From contig JAOUBJ010000007.1 in NCBI GenBank assembly GCA_029860345.1, forward strand, positions 62,001 through 126,000: 64,000 bases of DNA, written 5' to 3'. A model generated the notes under the pieces. That model had not been told where the DNA came from, made no database searches, and saw nothing but the letters and a program-made list of their open reading frames with translations. This stretch comes from Candidatus Zixiibacteriota bacterium. GTDB taxonomy: Bacteria > Zixibacteria > MSB-5A5 > GN15 > FEB-12. The first letter of the stretch is position 1, and each line of letters begins with the position of its first letter. The position numbers were made by a program, and so were the translations under genes. Positions 56,238-64,000 of this stretch are shown piece after piece.

Positions 56238-57167
56238 ATGAGTGCGATGAGTGAATCAGGAGAGTTTGGCGGCAGGTCCATAAAAACGGGTCTGAATATC
56301 ATTGGTCTGATGATGTTCGGTCTTGTGGCGGGTGCTATCTGCCTTGCCGCCTGGACATCCAGTCTTCCCGAGGCGGTGCGCTTGTTGATTTGCGGACTCG
56401 GTGTGCTCCTCGGAGTTGCTTTCGCCTGGTCGCCGCGTGTGGCCAATCAGTGGGAGAAGGCGGTCGTCCTGAGGCTTGGAAGGTATCGCGGTCTGAAGGG
56501 AGCGGGGCTGTTCTGGATTATTCCGTTTGTCGACCGGGTCGTTATGTGGATCGACGCCCGAGTTCGCACCACCGGGTTCGCGGCCGAGAAAACACTTACA
56601 GCCGATACCGTTCCTGTCAACGTTGACGCCGTGCTCTTTTGGACCGTTACCGACCCTGAGAAAGCCGCTTTGGCCGTTGAGGACTATCGTGAGGCGGTGG
56701 CTTGGGCGGCCCAGACGGCGCTTAGGGATATCATCGGAAAAACCAATCTGGCCGAGATGCTGGTGGGGCGAGAGCATATTGATGTTGAACTCCAGAAACT
56801 CATCGATGAGAGGACGCACGATTGGGGGATCATGGTGAGATCGGTTGAGATTCGCGACGTGGTTATCCCGCCGGCGCTCGAAGACGCTATGTCCAGGCAA
56901 GCCCAGGCTGAACGAGAAAAACTGGCCCGAGTAATTCTGGGTGACGCTGAGGTTGAGATCGCGCAGAAATTCGCGAAGGCTTCAAGCCATTACCATGAAG
57001 ACCCGGTGGCCATACAACTCAGAAGTCTGAATCTGCTATACGAGGGCATGAAAGAGAAGACAACCCTTATGGTGGTTCCTTCAGGGTTGGTAGAATCGAT
57101 GAACGTGGGTGCCTACGCCGGGCTGGCGGCATTGAACAAGGCCAACGGAGAAGGAGACAAGGTCTGA
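56238..57167 (+). CDS. SPFH/band 7 membrane protein, slipin type
   Basis: A 309-aa protein. Two N-terminal transmembrane segments (about 18-40 and 45-65) precede an SPFH domain (about 70-250; E-K-A-V-V-L-R-L-G-R-Y and I-P-F-V-D-R-V) and a coiled-coil tail with R-Q-A-Q-A-E-R-E-K-L-A-R. Slipins are stomatin-like scaffolds that assemble on the inner membrane and often stabilise membrane complexes. Standing directly upstream of a quinone-linked complex, it may help assemble that complex (inference). GAGGTGA precedes the ATG. The gap 56122-56237 has nothing clear. Confidence 0.9.
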   Translation: MSAMSESGEFGGRSIKTGLNIIGLMMFGLVAGAICLAAWTSSLPEAVRLLICGLGVLLGVAFAWSPRVANQWEKAVVLRLGRYRGLKGAGLFWIIPFVDRVVMWIDARVRTTGFAAEKTLTADTVPVNVDAVLFWTVTDPEKAALAVEDYREAVAWAAQTALRDIIGKTNLAEMLVGREHIDVELQKLIDERTHDWGIMVRSVEIRDVVIPPALEDAMSRQAQAEREKLARVILGDAEVEIAQKFAKASSHYHEDPVAIQLRSLNLLYEGMKEKTTLMVVPSGLVESMNVGAYAGLAALNKANGEGDKV

Positions 57168-57898
57168 GATCAGCCATCGACCAAAAAGGCATCGCTGTAG
57201 GTCCAAAGGGACTTCCTTGCCTATTTGCAATTGTCCTGGTGTGCCTTGTTGTCGGTCTGTCAGGATGTGACATGGCCGGTCCTGAAACCCAGATCGAACA
57301 GCCGATCGCCTTCGATCACGTGCGTCACGTGACCTACCTTTCCGAAGGGGAACATCGCCGCGAGAAGATCGACATGCACAAAGAAATTCTCGGTGAAGAC
57401 GAGGCTTCGGAGGAAGTTTTGCAAGGGCAGTGTCTGGAGTGTCACGATGACCTGACGGACGAAGCGCCGGACTGTGCCGGGTGTCACATCCTGTTCCAGG
57501 ATGCGGCCCTGCGCGCCCGCAAGGATGTCCGCGCCTGCGTTGCCTGTCACCGCTCCACCTGGACCGGTTACAGTGCGGGGATCCCCAGTGTAACCGTTTG
57601 TCGCTCTTGTCACGCCGACGAACCGCGAACCGACAGTGAACAGGAGGCTCATCTGCGTGAGTATATCGACCGGAGCGAGGATATCCCGTGGGTGCGGATA
57701 ACGGAGATGGACCCTCACGTTCACACCTCCCACAAGGCCCACATTCGTTACGCCGGTTATGCCTGCACCCAGTGTCACAACGGACTGGATCAGCAGGTGG
57801 ATACACCGCTGGACTTGCATGTCACGACCATGGAAGCTTGTATTGAATGTCATGAAGAAAACAACGTCTCGGACGGGTGCCTGACATGTCACAAATAG
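57164..57898 (+). CDS. Heptahaem c-type cytochrome lipoprotein (QrcA-like)
   Basis: An exported cytochrome with seven C-x-x-C-H haem sites (C-L-E-C-H, C-A-G-C-H, C-V-A-C-H, C-R-S-C-H, C-T-Q-C-H, C-I-E-C-H, C-L-T-C-H). A lipobox L-S-G-C follows a hydrophobic signal helix. A GTG at 57239 would leave a signal of only nine residues with no positive charge; reading the frame back gives a complete n-region with R and K residues to a CTG at 57164, which overlaps the slipin stop (CTGA) and has AAGGAG upstream. I therefore favour a CTG start, 244 codons. Qrc complexes have a six-haem subunit of this kind that passes electrons to periplasmic cytochromes. Confidence 0.8.
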   Translation: MRSAIDQKGIAVGPKGLPCLFAIVLVCLVVGLSGCDMAGPETQIEQPIAFDHVRHVTYLSEGEHRREKIDMHKEILGEDEASEEVLQGQCLECHDDLTDEAPDCAGCHILFQDAALRARKDVRACVACHRSTWTGYSAGIPSVTVCRSCHADEPRTDSEQEAHLREYIDRSEDIPWVRITEMDPHVHTSHKAHIRYAGYACTQCHNGLDQQVDTPLDLHVTTMEACIECHEENNVSDGCLTCHK

Positions 57899-60384
57899 AA
57901 CGCGACAATCGGAACAACAATGAAATCAGCCGGCGCACCATGCTCCAATTCATGGGTGCGGCCGGCGCCTGGTTCCTGTTCGGATGTGAGCAGCATGCCG
58001 AACCGCGACGGGTCCAATTGATTCCGGCTGGATGGAATCGCGGTGAGGAGCGCTGGGTGCCGACCACCTGTTTGCAATGTCCCGGCGGATGCGGCATAAA
58101 CGTGCGGGTGTACGAAGGTCGAGCCGTGAAGATCGAAGGCAACCCAGACCATCCGTTGAACCTCGGCGGGCTTTGCCCCAAAGGACAGGCGGGTCTGCAA
58201 GCTCTTTATGATCCCGACCGCATTCCGGGTCCAATGAAAAAGATCGGCGGTCGGTCGTCTTCGACGTGGGAGGCTATCTCGTGGGAAGAAGCGCTGGCCA
58301 CCGTGGCTGACAGACTCAGCCAATTGCGGGCAGCCGGCATGTCTGAGTCTCTCCTTCTGTTGGCTGGACATTTGCCCGGTCACATGAAGGCGATGTTTGA
58401 GCGTCTGGCGCAAACATACGGCACGCCCAACCTGGTTAGTGCCGAATCTCTCAACAACAGTGTAGGACGCCTAAGCCGGTTTCTGGCCCAGGGCGTATCG
58501 GATTTGCCCGGTTATGACCTGGATAACACTCACTATCTGATGTTTTTCGGAGCGGGCTACCTGGAAGCTTGGCAACCTCTTGGATACACGTTGCGGACCC
58601 ACGGTCGATCATTGCGTGGGCGACCGGAGAAGCGGACCAAGATAGTGGTAGTAGATCCCCATCTGGGTGTGGGGGCGTCCAAGGCCGACGAGTGGATACC
58701 TATCCGTCCGGGAACCTATGCCGCCCTGGCTCTCAGCATGGCCTATGTCATAATCGACGAAGATTTGTACAACCATGACTTCGTGGCCAATCATACCTTT
58801 GGTTTCGACGACTGGGAAGAGCCGGGCGGACAGACGGCCCAACACGAGGGATTCCGCACGATGGTGACGCGGGAGTATCGTCCGGAAGTGGCCGAGGAGA
58901 TCACCGGTGTGGCTGCGGCCGACATTCGGCGGCTGGCGCGCGAGTATGCCAAGGCGCGTCCCGGACTATCTGTGGCCGGTCGGGGTCCTGAACTCCACAC
59001 CAACGGACTCTTCACCCAGATGGCCATCCGCTCACTCAACGCCCTGGTCGGCAGTATCGACGTCCCCGGTGGAGAGATCGTACAACAGTCGGTACCATCC
59101 CGTCAATGGTCGGATGTCAACCTGGATGACAGCGCAAGGAAAGGTCTTGCGCAGCCATCCCTCGTTAGCCCGGCGCTGCGCAAAGAGGGCTGGCCGTCGG
59201 GCGATCACGGCACCCTGTTGGATGCTGTCATATCCGGCCAACCATACGCCACCGAGGCCGCTTTTGTCTACAATAGTAACCCGCTGTTCGCCGGTCCCGA
59301 TACCGCTCGCTACCGAGAGGCGCTGGACCGTATCCCCTTTGTGGTCAGCTTTTCCTCATTCATGGACGAAACGACGGCTCGGGCCGACCTGGTGCTGCCG
59401 GACAGCACTTTCCTGGAGCGGCTGGAGGATGATTTCGCCCTACCCAGCACGGGCTATCCAATACTCAATCTGCGGCAGCCGGTCATGGACAAACTCTACG
59501 ACACGCGACACACCGGAGACGTGCTGATCGAATTGGCCGGCCGTGTCGGCGGCTCTGTCGCCGGTTCATTCCCGTGGAGAAACTACGAGCAAGCACTCAA
59601 AGAGAGTCTGGCCGCCGTTGCCGCTGCTGGAACCGGTTCGTTCACCGGCCGGAGCGCCGGGGACTTCTGGACGAAGTTGAAGGCGCACGGTTTCTGGTCG
59701 GGTGGGGACTACCCCTTTGGAGACATGAAGCGGGTTCTTAAAACACCTTCGGGTAAGTTCGAGTTCGCGTCCCTTGGCTTCAAGGAACATATAGAGACAG
59801 AAGCGAAACGGACCGGAATACCGGTTGATGCTCTCCTGGACCGGCTGGGCATCCAGGCGCGCGGTGATCTGGCCCTTATGCCGCATTATGAGTCACCCCG
59901 CTTTGCGGGAGAGTCCGAGCAGTTTCCGCTTCATCTCCAGACCTACAAGACGATGATGTACGCGGAGGGACGAGGCGGCAACCAACCCTGGTTGCAGGAG
60001 TCCTTCGGTGTGATGTTCAGTGAACGCTGGCGACCGTGGGCGGAGATCAACCCGGAGACGGCCGAACACCTTGGCATTCACGATTTGGACCTGGTGTGGG
60101 TCCAGTCGGACCGGGGTCGCCTCAAGCTCCCGGCCAAGCTCCATCCGGGAATAAGACCGGACGTGGTCAATGTGCCGCTTGGATACGGGCACACCGAACA
60201 CGGGCGTTGGGCCAAAGGCATAGCCGGCAATCCGCATGACATTATATCTCTTTTGGTCGACCCGCTAACCGGAGCTCAGGCCATCCACGGTACGCGGGTC
60301 AGAGTTTATCGCGCTGTTGCCCCCGGAGAAACACCGCCAAAACTGAAAGGAAGCGCCCGTGCCTCGTTGGGGAATGGTCATTGA
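57886..60384 (+). CDS. Molybdopterin oxidoreductase-family subunit (QrcB/PsrA-like)
   Basis: An 832-aa periplasmic subunit of the complex iron-sulfur molybdoenzyme superfamily. A Tat-type signal (S-R-R-T-M-L-Q) merges with a lipobox-like F-G-C. A 4Fe-4S site C-L-Q-C-P-G-G-C-G...G-G-L-C-P-K-G follows, then the three molybdopterin-family domains to the end. I cannot place a Cys, selenocysteine or Ser molybdenum ligand at the usual point, which fits QrcB, where no metal is bound, better than a true reductase. ATG 57886 overlaps the cytochrome gene (GTG 57877 is an alternative). The next gene also overlaps, so the set is one complex. Polysulfide reductase-like activity is the alternative. Confidence 0.85.
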   Translation: MSQIERDNRNNNEISRRTMLQFMGAAGAWFLFGCEQHAEPRRVQLIPAGWNRGEERWVPTTCLQCPGGCGINVRVYEGRAVKIEGNPDHPLNLGGLCPKGQAGLQALYDPDRIPGPMKKIGGRSSSTWEAISWEEALATVADRLSQLRAAGMSESLLLLAGHLPGHMKAMFERLAQTYGTPNLVSAESLNNSVGRLSRFLAQGVSDLPGYDLDNTHYLMFFGAGYLEAWQPLGYTLRTHGRSLRGRPEKRTKIVVVDPHLGVGASKADEWIPIRPGTYAALALSMAYVIIDEDLYNHDFVANHTFGFDDWEEPGGQTAQHEGFRTMVTREYRPEVAEEITGVAAADIRRLAREYAKARPGLSVAGRGPELHTNGLFTQMAIRSLNALVGSIDVPGGEIVQQSVPSRQWSDVNLDDSARKGLAQPSLVSPALRKEGWPSGDHGTLLDAVISGQPYATEAAFVYNSNPLFAGPDTARYREALDRIPFVVSFSSFMDETTARADLVLPDSTFLERLEDDFALPSTGYPILNLRQPVMDKLYDTRHTGDVLIELAGRVGGSVAGSFPWRNYEQALKESLAAVAAAGTGSFTGRSAGDFWTKLKAHGFWSGGDYPFGDMKRVLKTPSGKFEFASLGFKEHIETEAKRTGIPVDALLDRLGIQARGDLALMPHYESPRFAGESEQFPLHLQTYKTMMYAEGRGGNQPWLQESFGVMFSERWRPWAEINPETAEHLGIHDLDLVWVQSDRGRLKLPAKLHPGIRPDVVNVPLGYGHTEHGRWAKGIAGNPHDIISLLVDPLTGAQAIHGTRVRVYRAVAPGETPPKLKGSARASLGNGH

Positions 60385-61048
60385 TTTAGATCGGTGTACA
60401 GCCTGCCAGGCATGCACCGTAGCCTGTCGAGCGGAGAACAACATACCGTTCGCCGGGCCGCGTGAAGCCGCGATGGGACGCGCCATCTTCTGGAACGAAC
60501 TCATTGTCCGTCTGGAAGGGGAGCACCCATACCCGGAGATTCGCTACCTCCCCCGGCCATGCATGCATTGCGACAACTCGCCGTGCAGCAAGGTCTGCCC
60601 CGTCAATGCCACCAGCCGCGACGACGAAGGCATTGTGGGACAGATCCCCAGTCGCTGTATCGGCTGCCGCATGTGCATGTGCACCTGTCCCTACACGGCC
60701 CGTTCGTTCAATTGGCTTGAGGCCGAATGGCCCTCGCCCATGGAAAAGCAGCATAATCCCGACGTGGCGGTCAGGGAAAAAGGTGTTGTCGAAAAGTGCC
60801 TGTTTTGCATTCACCGTATCCGCAGAGTGAAAGAGACGGCCCGCGAAGAAGGGCGTGAGATCAGAGATGAGGATGTAATCAAGCTCACCGCCTGTTGTCA
60901 GACCTGTCCGGCCGGGGCGCGTGTGTTCGGTGATTTGGATGATAGCGAAAGCACGGTCTCCAAGATGGCCAGGAACCGACGTGCCTTCAGCCTTCTGGAG
61001 GAGTTAGGAACGCACCCCAAGGTGATCTATCTACGGGAACGAACATGA
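60359..61048 (+). CDS. Four-cluster ferredoxin-like subunit (QrcC/PsrB/NrfC-like)
   Basis: A 229-aa iron-sulfur protein with four Cys clusters: C-T-A-C-Q-A-C...C, C-M-H-C-D-N-S-P-C-S-K-V-C-P, C-I-G-C-R-M-C-M-C-T-C-P and C-L-F-C...C-C-Q-T-C-P-A-G-A. This is the electron-transfer subunit of molybdoenzyme-type complexes, linking the NrfD-type membrane subunit to the catalytic or haem side. GTG 60359 lies inside the end of the upstream gene with AAAGGAAG before it. The stop overlaps the next ATG by four bases (ATGA). Confidence 0.93.
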   Translation: MPRWGMVIDLDRCTACQACTVACRAENNIPFAGPREAAMGRAIFWNELIVRLEGEHPYPEIRYLPRPCMHCDNSPCSKVCPVNATSRDDEGIVGQIPSRCIGCRMCMCTCPYTARSFNWLEAEWPSPMEKQHNPDVAVREKGVVEKCLFCIHRIRRVKETAREEGREIRDEDVIKLTACCQTCPAGARVFGDLDDSESTVSKMARNRRAFSLLEELGTHPKVIYLRERT

Positions 61049-62694
61049 ACGATACTCACACACCGTCAGAAACAGATTCAATAATCCGTCGAGCGCTGTT
61101 GCCGTTGGCCCACACTTCACGGCGATTTTACCTCTTCATTGCGGCCCTGGTGCCCCTGCTTGTGGTGTGGGGATATTTCGTGGTATACCAGACGCAATTG
61201 GGTCACGGCATCGGCGGAGGCGGAACAAAAGGTGCGATATGGGGCATTGTCGTGGCCAATATCGTTCACTTGATCGGCATCAGTCACGTTGGGATTGCCA
61301 TCTCCGCCACAGTGCGGATCATGAACCTGGAACGTTACAAGCCGTTGGCCCGGATCGCCGAGATCGTGACGTTGGTTTCGATGACGGCTGCCGTGATGAA
61401 CATCGCTCTCGATGTCGGACGTATCGACCGTTTTCTGGTGAACATCCTTTTGCACGGCAAGATTCACGGTCCGTTCGTGTGGTCTTGTACCGTCATCACC
61501 TGGTACGTGATCGGAAGTTCCATCTATCTATACTTGGCCATGCGGCGGGATCTTTGTCTGGCAGCCAATATGATCCCCAAGCGTCGATGGCTGTACCGCA
61601 TCCTGGCTATTGGATACCAGGACACGCCCAAAGTGAGAGAACGGCACGAGCGCTCGGTGTGGTGGAGCGCCGTGATAATTCTCCCCATCATGGTGTCGGT
61701 CCACTCGGTCTATGGATACGTTTTCGGTCTTCAGGCCGGTCGACCGGGCTGGTTCAATCCGATTCTGGCGCCGTACTTTGTGCTGGGCGCTATCGTGTCC
61801 GGCTTTTCGGCTATGATCATTATCGCGGCAATCGTGCGCAAAACTTTCCCCTGGAAACAGTTCCTGCCACCGCGAATGTTCAAAGGGCTGGGTGTCTTTT
61901 TGGGTTTTGTAATATGGCTGTACATGTACTTTTTGTTCTCAGAGATACTCACCGGCCAGTACTCGCCACCGGAGGCGGATAACAATGTTTGGAGCGACAT
62001 CCTGTGGGGACGATTTGCCATATTAACCTGGTGCGCACTCCTGGGTGGCCTGCTGATTCCATTTGCGGCCCTTTTCATTCAGGGCGTAACCAAGAGAATC
62101 TGCAGCGTGGCGTTAACCGTGACGGCGGCCGTTATGTGTAACATCGGGCTGTGGTGCATTAGGTATTTGATTGTCGTTCCGACCTTTTATCATCCGCACC
62201 TGCCCTACCGGATAACACCCTACGTGCCCACGCTGGAGGAGGGAATCGTAATGGGCGGCACATGGGTTTTTGCGATTTTGTTTTTCTCTGTTCTTCTCAA
62301 GATTGTGCCGGTGATCGAGTTGCCCGAAGACACGCCTATACGCACGGACTCCCGGTTTGTCCTGTTCCCATGGATTACATTACCGGGGCGTTTGAAGAAT
62401 CTGATAATCGCCGGTGTGACGCTTTTTTCGGTGGCCATGGTCGTGTATGGCATCTCAACCTGGCAAGGGGACTATGCTCCGCTTAAGTGGCTCACCGGAA
62501 TCGGGCTGATTTGTATCGTTCCATTGCTTATCAGTGTGCTGATCCCGCGCGAGGAATGCGCCCGGCCGCCTTCGTTTCCGCGAGCCCATGCCCGGCAGTA
62601 TATGACTTCGGCTACACCATGGCATGCCAGGGCGCCGAGGATGGTCCAGGATAAAATTGTGGCATCGCCTCAGGCCGGGCGTCCGCCACCATAG
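61045..62694 (+). CDS. NrfD/PsrC-type membrane subunit (QrcD-like)
   Basis: A 549-aa inner-membrane protein with about ten transmembrane helices. The NrfD-family character shows in the second-helix segment H-L-I-G-I-S-H-V-G-I-A-I-S and the later E-I-L-T-G-Q-Y after F-L-F-S. It holds the quinone site of the complex and may support charge movement. The C-terminal 60 residues are Pro- and Arg-rich and not conserved in the family. It ends the heptahaem/molybdo-like/Fe-S/NrfD series; the order matches the Qrc type (menaquinol:cytochrome c) and is close to alternative complex III. Direction of electron flow cannot be read from sequence. Confidence 0.93.
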   Translation: MNDTHTPSETDSIIRRALLPLAHTSRRFYLFIAALVPLLVVWGYFVVYQTQLGHGIGGGGTKGAIWGIVVANIVHLIGISHVGIAISATVRIMNLERYKPLARIAEIVTLVSMTAAVMNIALDVGRIDRFLVNILLHGKIHGPFVWSCTVITWYVIGSSIYLYLAMRRDLCLAANMIPKRRWLYRILAIGYQDTPKVRERHERSVWWSAVIILPIMVSVHSVYGYVFGLQAGRPGWFNPILAPYFVLGAIVSGFSAMIIIAAIVRKTFPWKQFLPPRMFKGLGVFLGFVIWLYMYFLFSEILTGQYSPPEADNNVWSDILWGRFAILTWCALLGGLLIPFAALFIQGVTKRICSVALTVTAAVMCNIGLWCIRYLIVVPTFYHPHLPYRITPYVPTLEEGIVMGGTWVFAILFFSVLLKIVPVIELPEDTPIRTDSRFVLFPWITLPGRLKNLIIAGVTLFSVAMVVYGISTWQGDYAPLKWLTGIGLICIVPLLISVLIPREECARPPSFPRAHARQYMTSATPWHARAPRMVQDKIVASPQAGRPPP

Positions 62695-62790
62695 ATTCGG
62701 AAGCTGAAATATTGAAGGTCACAGGCGTTATGCGTCTGGGACCGGCGGAGGGAAAACTCAGATGGCAGGGCAAAGCCCAAGGAGGTATCA

Positions 62791-62862
62791 ATGACCACAC
62801 CTGACTTGCTGATAAGTAGTAGGCATGACTCCGGGAAACCATACAGCCGGATTGGATGGTGA
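62791..62862 (+). CDS. Possible 23-aa leader peptide before the binding-protein gene
   Basis: A 24-codon frame (start M-T-T-P-D-L-L, end R-I-G-W) with a near-perfect AAGGAGGT (62779-62786) four bases before its ATG, stopping (TGA 62860-62862) four bases before the next gene's ATG at 62867. The strong Shine-Dalgarno suggests it is translated and couples translation to the next gene. It has no recognised family and could be a chance frame. Confidence 0.35.
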   Translation: MTTPDLLISSRHDSGKPYSRIGW

Positions 62863-62866
62863 GAAT

Positions 62867-63994
62867 ATGAGATATATACTGGTTTTTTTGGGCTTGGTGT
62901 TGATCGCTGCCTCTGTTCAGGCCGACGATGACGTTATTGACATCGGCGTCATCTTGCCTCTGAGCGGCCATACTTCAAACTACGGAACCGAAGCGCTTAA
63001 GGGTATCAATCTCGCCGTCGAAATCATCAACGACGGCGGCGGCGTCCGGGGGACCAAGCTTAAGCTGATTGTTGCCGATAACACCGATGATCCGGCCACT
63101 ACGTCTCAGGTGGTTTCCCGAATGATCCATGACCAGAATGTTATCGCGGTTATTGGTCCGATCACTTCGACCAATTCTGCGGCCGCCGCGGCTGTTGCCC
63201 AGCAGGCCGAAACACCGCTCATCCTGCCCGTGGCCACCAGCCCCCATGTAACTGAAATCGGAGAATACATCTGCCGTATCTGTTTCACCGACCCTCTACA
63301 GAGCAAGGCACTGGCCGAATTCTCACACAAGTTTTTGAAGTTGCACAAAGTAGCGGTGATCCTGGAAAAAGGCTCCGCCTACTCGGAAAAACTGGCTGAG
63401 TTTTTTGTTATGCGTCTTCGAGACACCGGCTGCGAGGTCGAATTCATGGAGAGCTTTGAAATCGACCAAGGGAATCTACTCACGGTCGTCGACCAGGCGC
63501 TGGCTGCCGCCCCCGATCTCATATTTGCGCCCGTATACTATCCCGAAGCGGCGGCCATCATAAATCGCATAGCCGAAGCGGGTAGTTCCGTGGCGTTGTT
63601 GGGTGGTGATGGCTGGGAGTCGCCGGAGTTGTTGAGATTGAGTGGCCGGAATATTAAGTCCGGCCAGGTATTCTTCAGTAGCCATTTTTCGCTACAGTAT
63701 CCCGAGAGAACCGGCTCTTCATTCGTGGAGGACTTTCGCAAGAGATTCGGCGATACACCAAATGCCGTGTCGGCGCTCGGGTTTGACGCCGTTGGAGTGC
63801 TCAGTGACGCCCTCAGCAGGGCAACCGTAATGAACCGGAAAGGTGTACAGCAGGCGCTTATTTCGACCAGCAGCTTTGCCGGAGTGACTGGAGCCATTTC
63901 GATAAATGAAAAGAGGAACGTGGTTAAAGATGTTTACATCCTGAAGGCGCTCGAAGACGAATTCGTTCTCGAGACAATAATCTCAGCCTTCTGA
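62867..63994 (+). CDS. Periplasmic Leu/Ile/Val-type substrate-binding protein
   Basis: A 375-aa exported protein with signal peptide (residues 1-19, ending V-Q-A). The mature part starts I-D-I-G-V-I-L-P-L-S-G and has the type I periplasmic-binding-protein pattern of LivJ/AmiC-like ABC transport receptors: G-I-N-L-A-V-E-I-I-N, I-G-P-I-T-S (ligand loop), and G-D-G-W-E-S-P-E-L. Ligand is not predictable; amino acids or amides are usual. GGTGAG precedes ATG 62867 (a longer frame opens at 62825). Transport genes, if any, would lie past the window. Distance of 172 nt from the Qrc-like operon leaves co-transcription open. Confidence 0.88.
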   Translation: MRYILVFLGLVLIAASVQADDDVIDIGVILPLSGHTSNYGTEALKGINLAVEIINDGGGVRGTKLKLIVADNTDDPATTSQVVSRMIHDQNVIAVIGPITSTNSAAAAAVAQQAETPLILPVATSPHVTEIGEYICRICFTDPLQSKALAEFSHKFLKLHKVAVILEKGSAYSEKLAEFFVMRLRDTGCEVEFMESFEIDQGNLLTVVDQALAAAPDLIFAPVYYPEAAAIINRIAEAGSSVALLGGDGWESPELLRLSGRNIKSGQVFFSSHFSLQYPERTGSSFVEDFRKRFGDTPNAVSALGFDAVGVLSDALSRATVMNRKGVQQALISTSSFAGVTGAISINEKRNVVKDVYILKALEDEFVLETIISAF

Positions 63995-64000
63995 CGCCAG

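Overview
The window looks like a chromosomal segment of a Gram-negative bacterium of the FCB group, most likely candidate phylum Zixibacteria. The grounds are inference. Four secreted proteins carry a dockerin-like repeat of the form D-I-A-D-L-V-Y-L-V-D-Y-M-F-x-x-G-P-P-P. One very large surface protein ends in a type IX secretion (T9SS type A)-like sorting domain (YPNPFNP ... SGIYLYRL ... KMVLLK). There are outer-membrane and periplasmic proteins, and no phage or plasmid backbone. No rRNA, tRNA, CRISPR array or transposase was found.

Layout. 0.1-5.3 kb: a gingipain-like C25 peptidase (minus). 5.6-8.0 kb: DUF721/DciA and gyrB, overlapping by one base. 8.0-8.9 kb: a gene-free island of dispersed palindromes. 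8.9-14.0 kb: a PpiD/SurA-like foldase (minus) facing away from an M23 peptidase-rhomboid pair. 14.5-16.9 kb: a second clan-CD-like secreted protease with dockerin-like tail. 17.1-21.5 kb: a hybrid PAS/GAF histidine kinase, then a tightly coupled phosphoribosyltransferase-DprA-like pair behind its own strong promoter. 21.9-25.5 kb: DUF4184 membrane protein; a C-lectin/dockerin/DUF3179 gene interrupted by one in-frame UGA at the family's conserved Cys; a tail-fibre-like secreted protein. 25.5-33.4 kb: a membrane Ser/Thr kinase divergent from a LuxR-type regulator, a porin-like protein, a chemoreceptor and a GT39-like membrane glycosyltransferase. 33.5-37.6 kb (minus): HAD hydrolase, flavoprotein, QueG-like Fe-S protein, EamA transporter, Lrp regulator.

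38.2-44.2 kb is the most striking locus. A good promoter precedes a roughly 240-nt leader, then a 34-codon gene with a near-perfect Shine-Dalgarno and a C-x4-C-x3-C core. After it come a hairpin, two radical SAM/SPASM enzymes, a cobalamin-binding-type radical SAM enzyme and an ABC exporter, the last four overlapping or nearly so. I read this as an undescribed RiPP (ribosomally made, radical-SAM-modified peptide) cassette.

45.1-50.9 kb encodes a 1929-aa secreted repeat protein with a 243-bp tandem array, a cohesin-like domain, a dockerin-like segment and the sorting tail. 51.2-52.0 kb is a chemoreceptor relic. 52.3-62.7 kb forms a respiratory regulon: a sensor kinase with two periplasmic CxxCH haem motifs, an NtrC-type sigma-54 activator, a sigma-54 promoter, a receiver-like protein without the phospho-Asp, a slipin, and a Qrc-like quinone:cytochrome complex (heptahaem lipoprotein, molybdopterin-family subunit, four-cluster ferredoxin subunit, NrfD-type membrane subunit). 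The window closes with a Leu/Ile/Val-type periplasmic binding protein.

Intergenic regions at 8.0-8.9, 14.0-14.5, 21.5-21.9, 36.9-37.1, 44.2-44.7 and 52.0-52.1 kb hold several families of short palindromic dispersed repeats. All functions are from reading motifs by eye; nothing was searched against databases.
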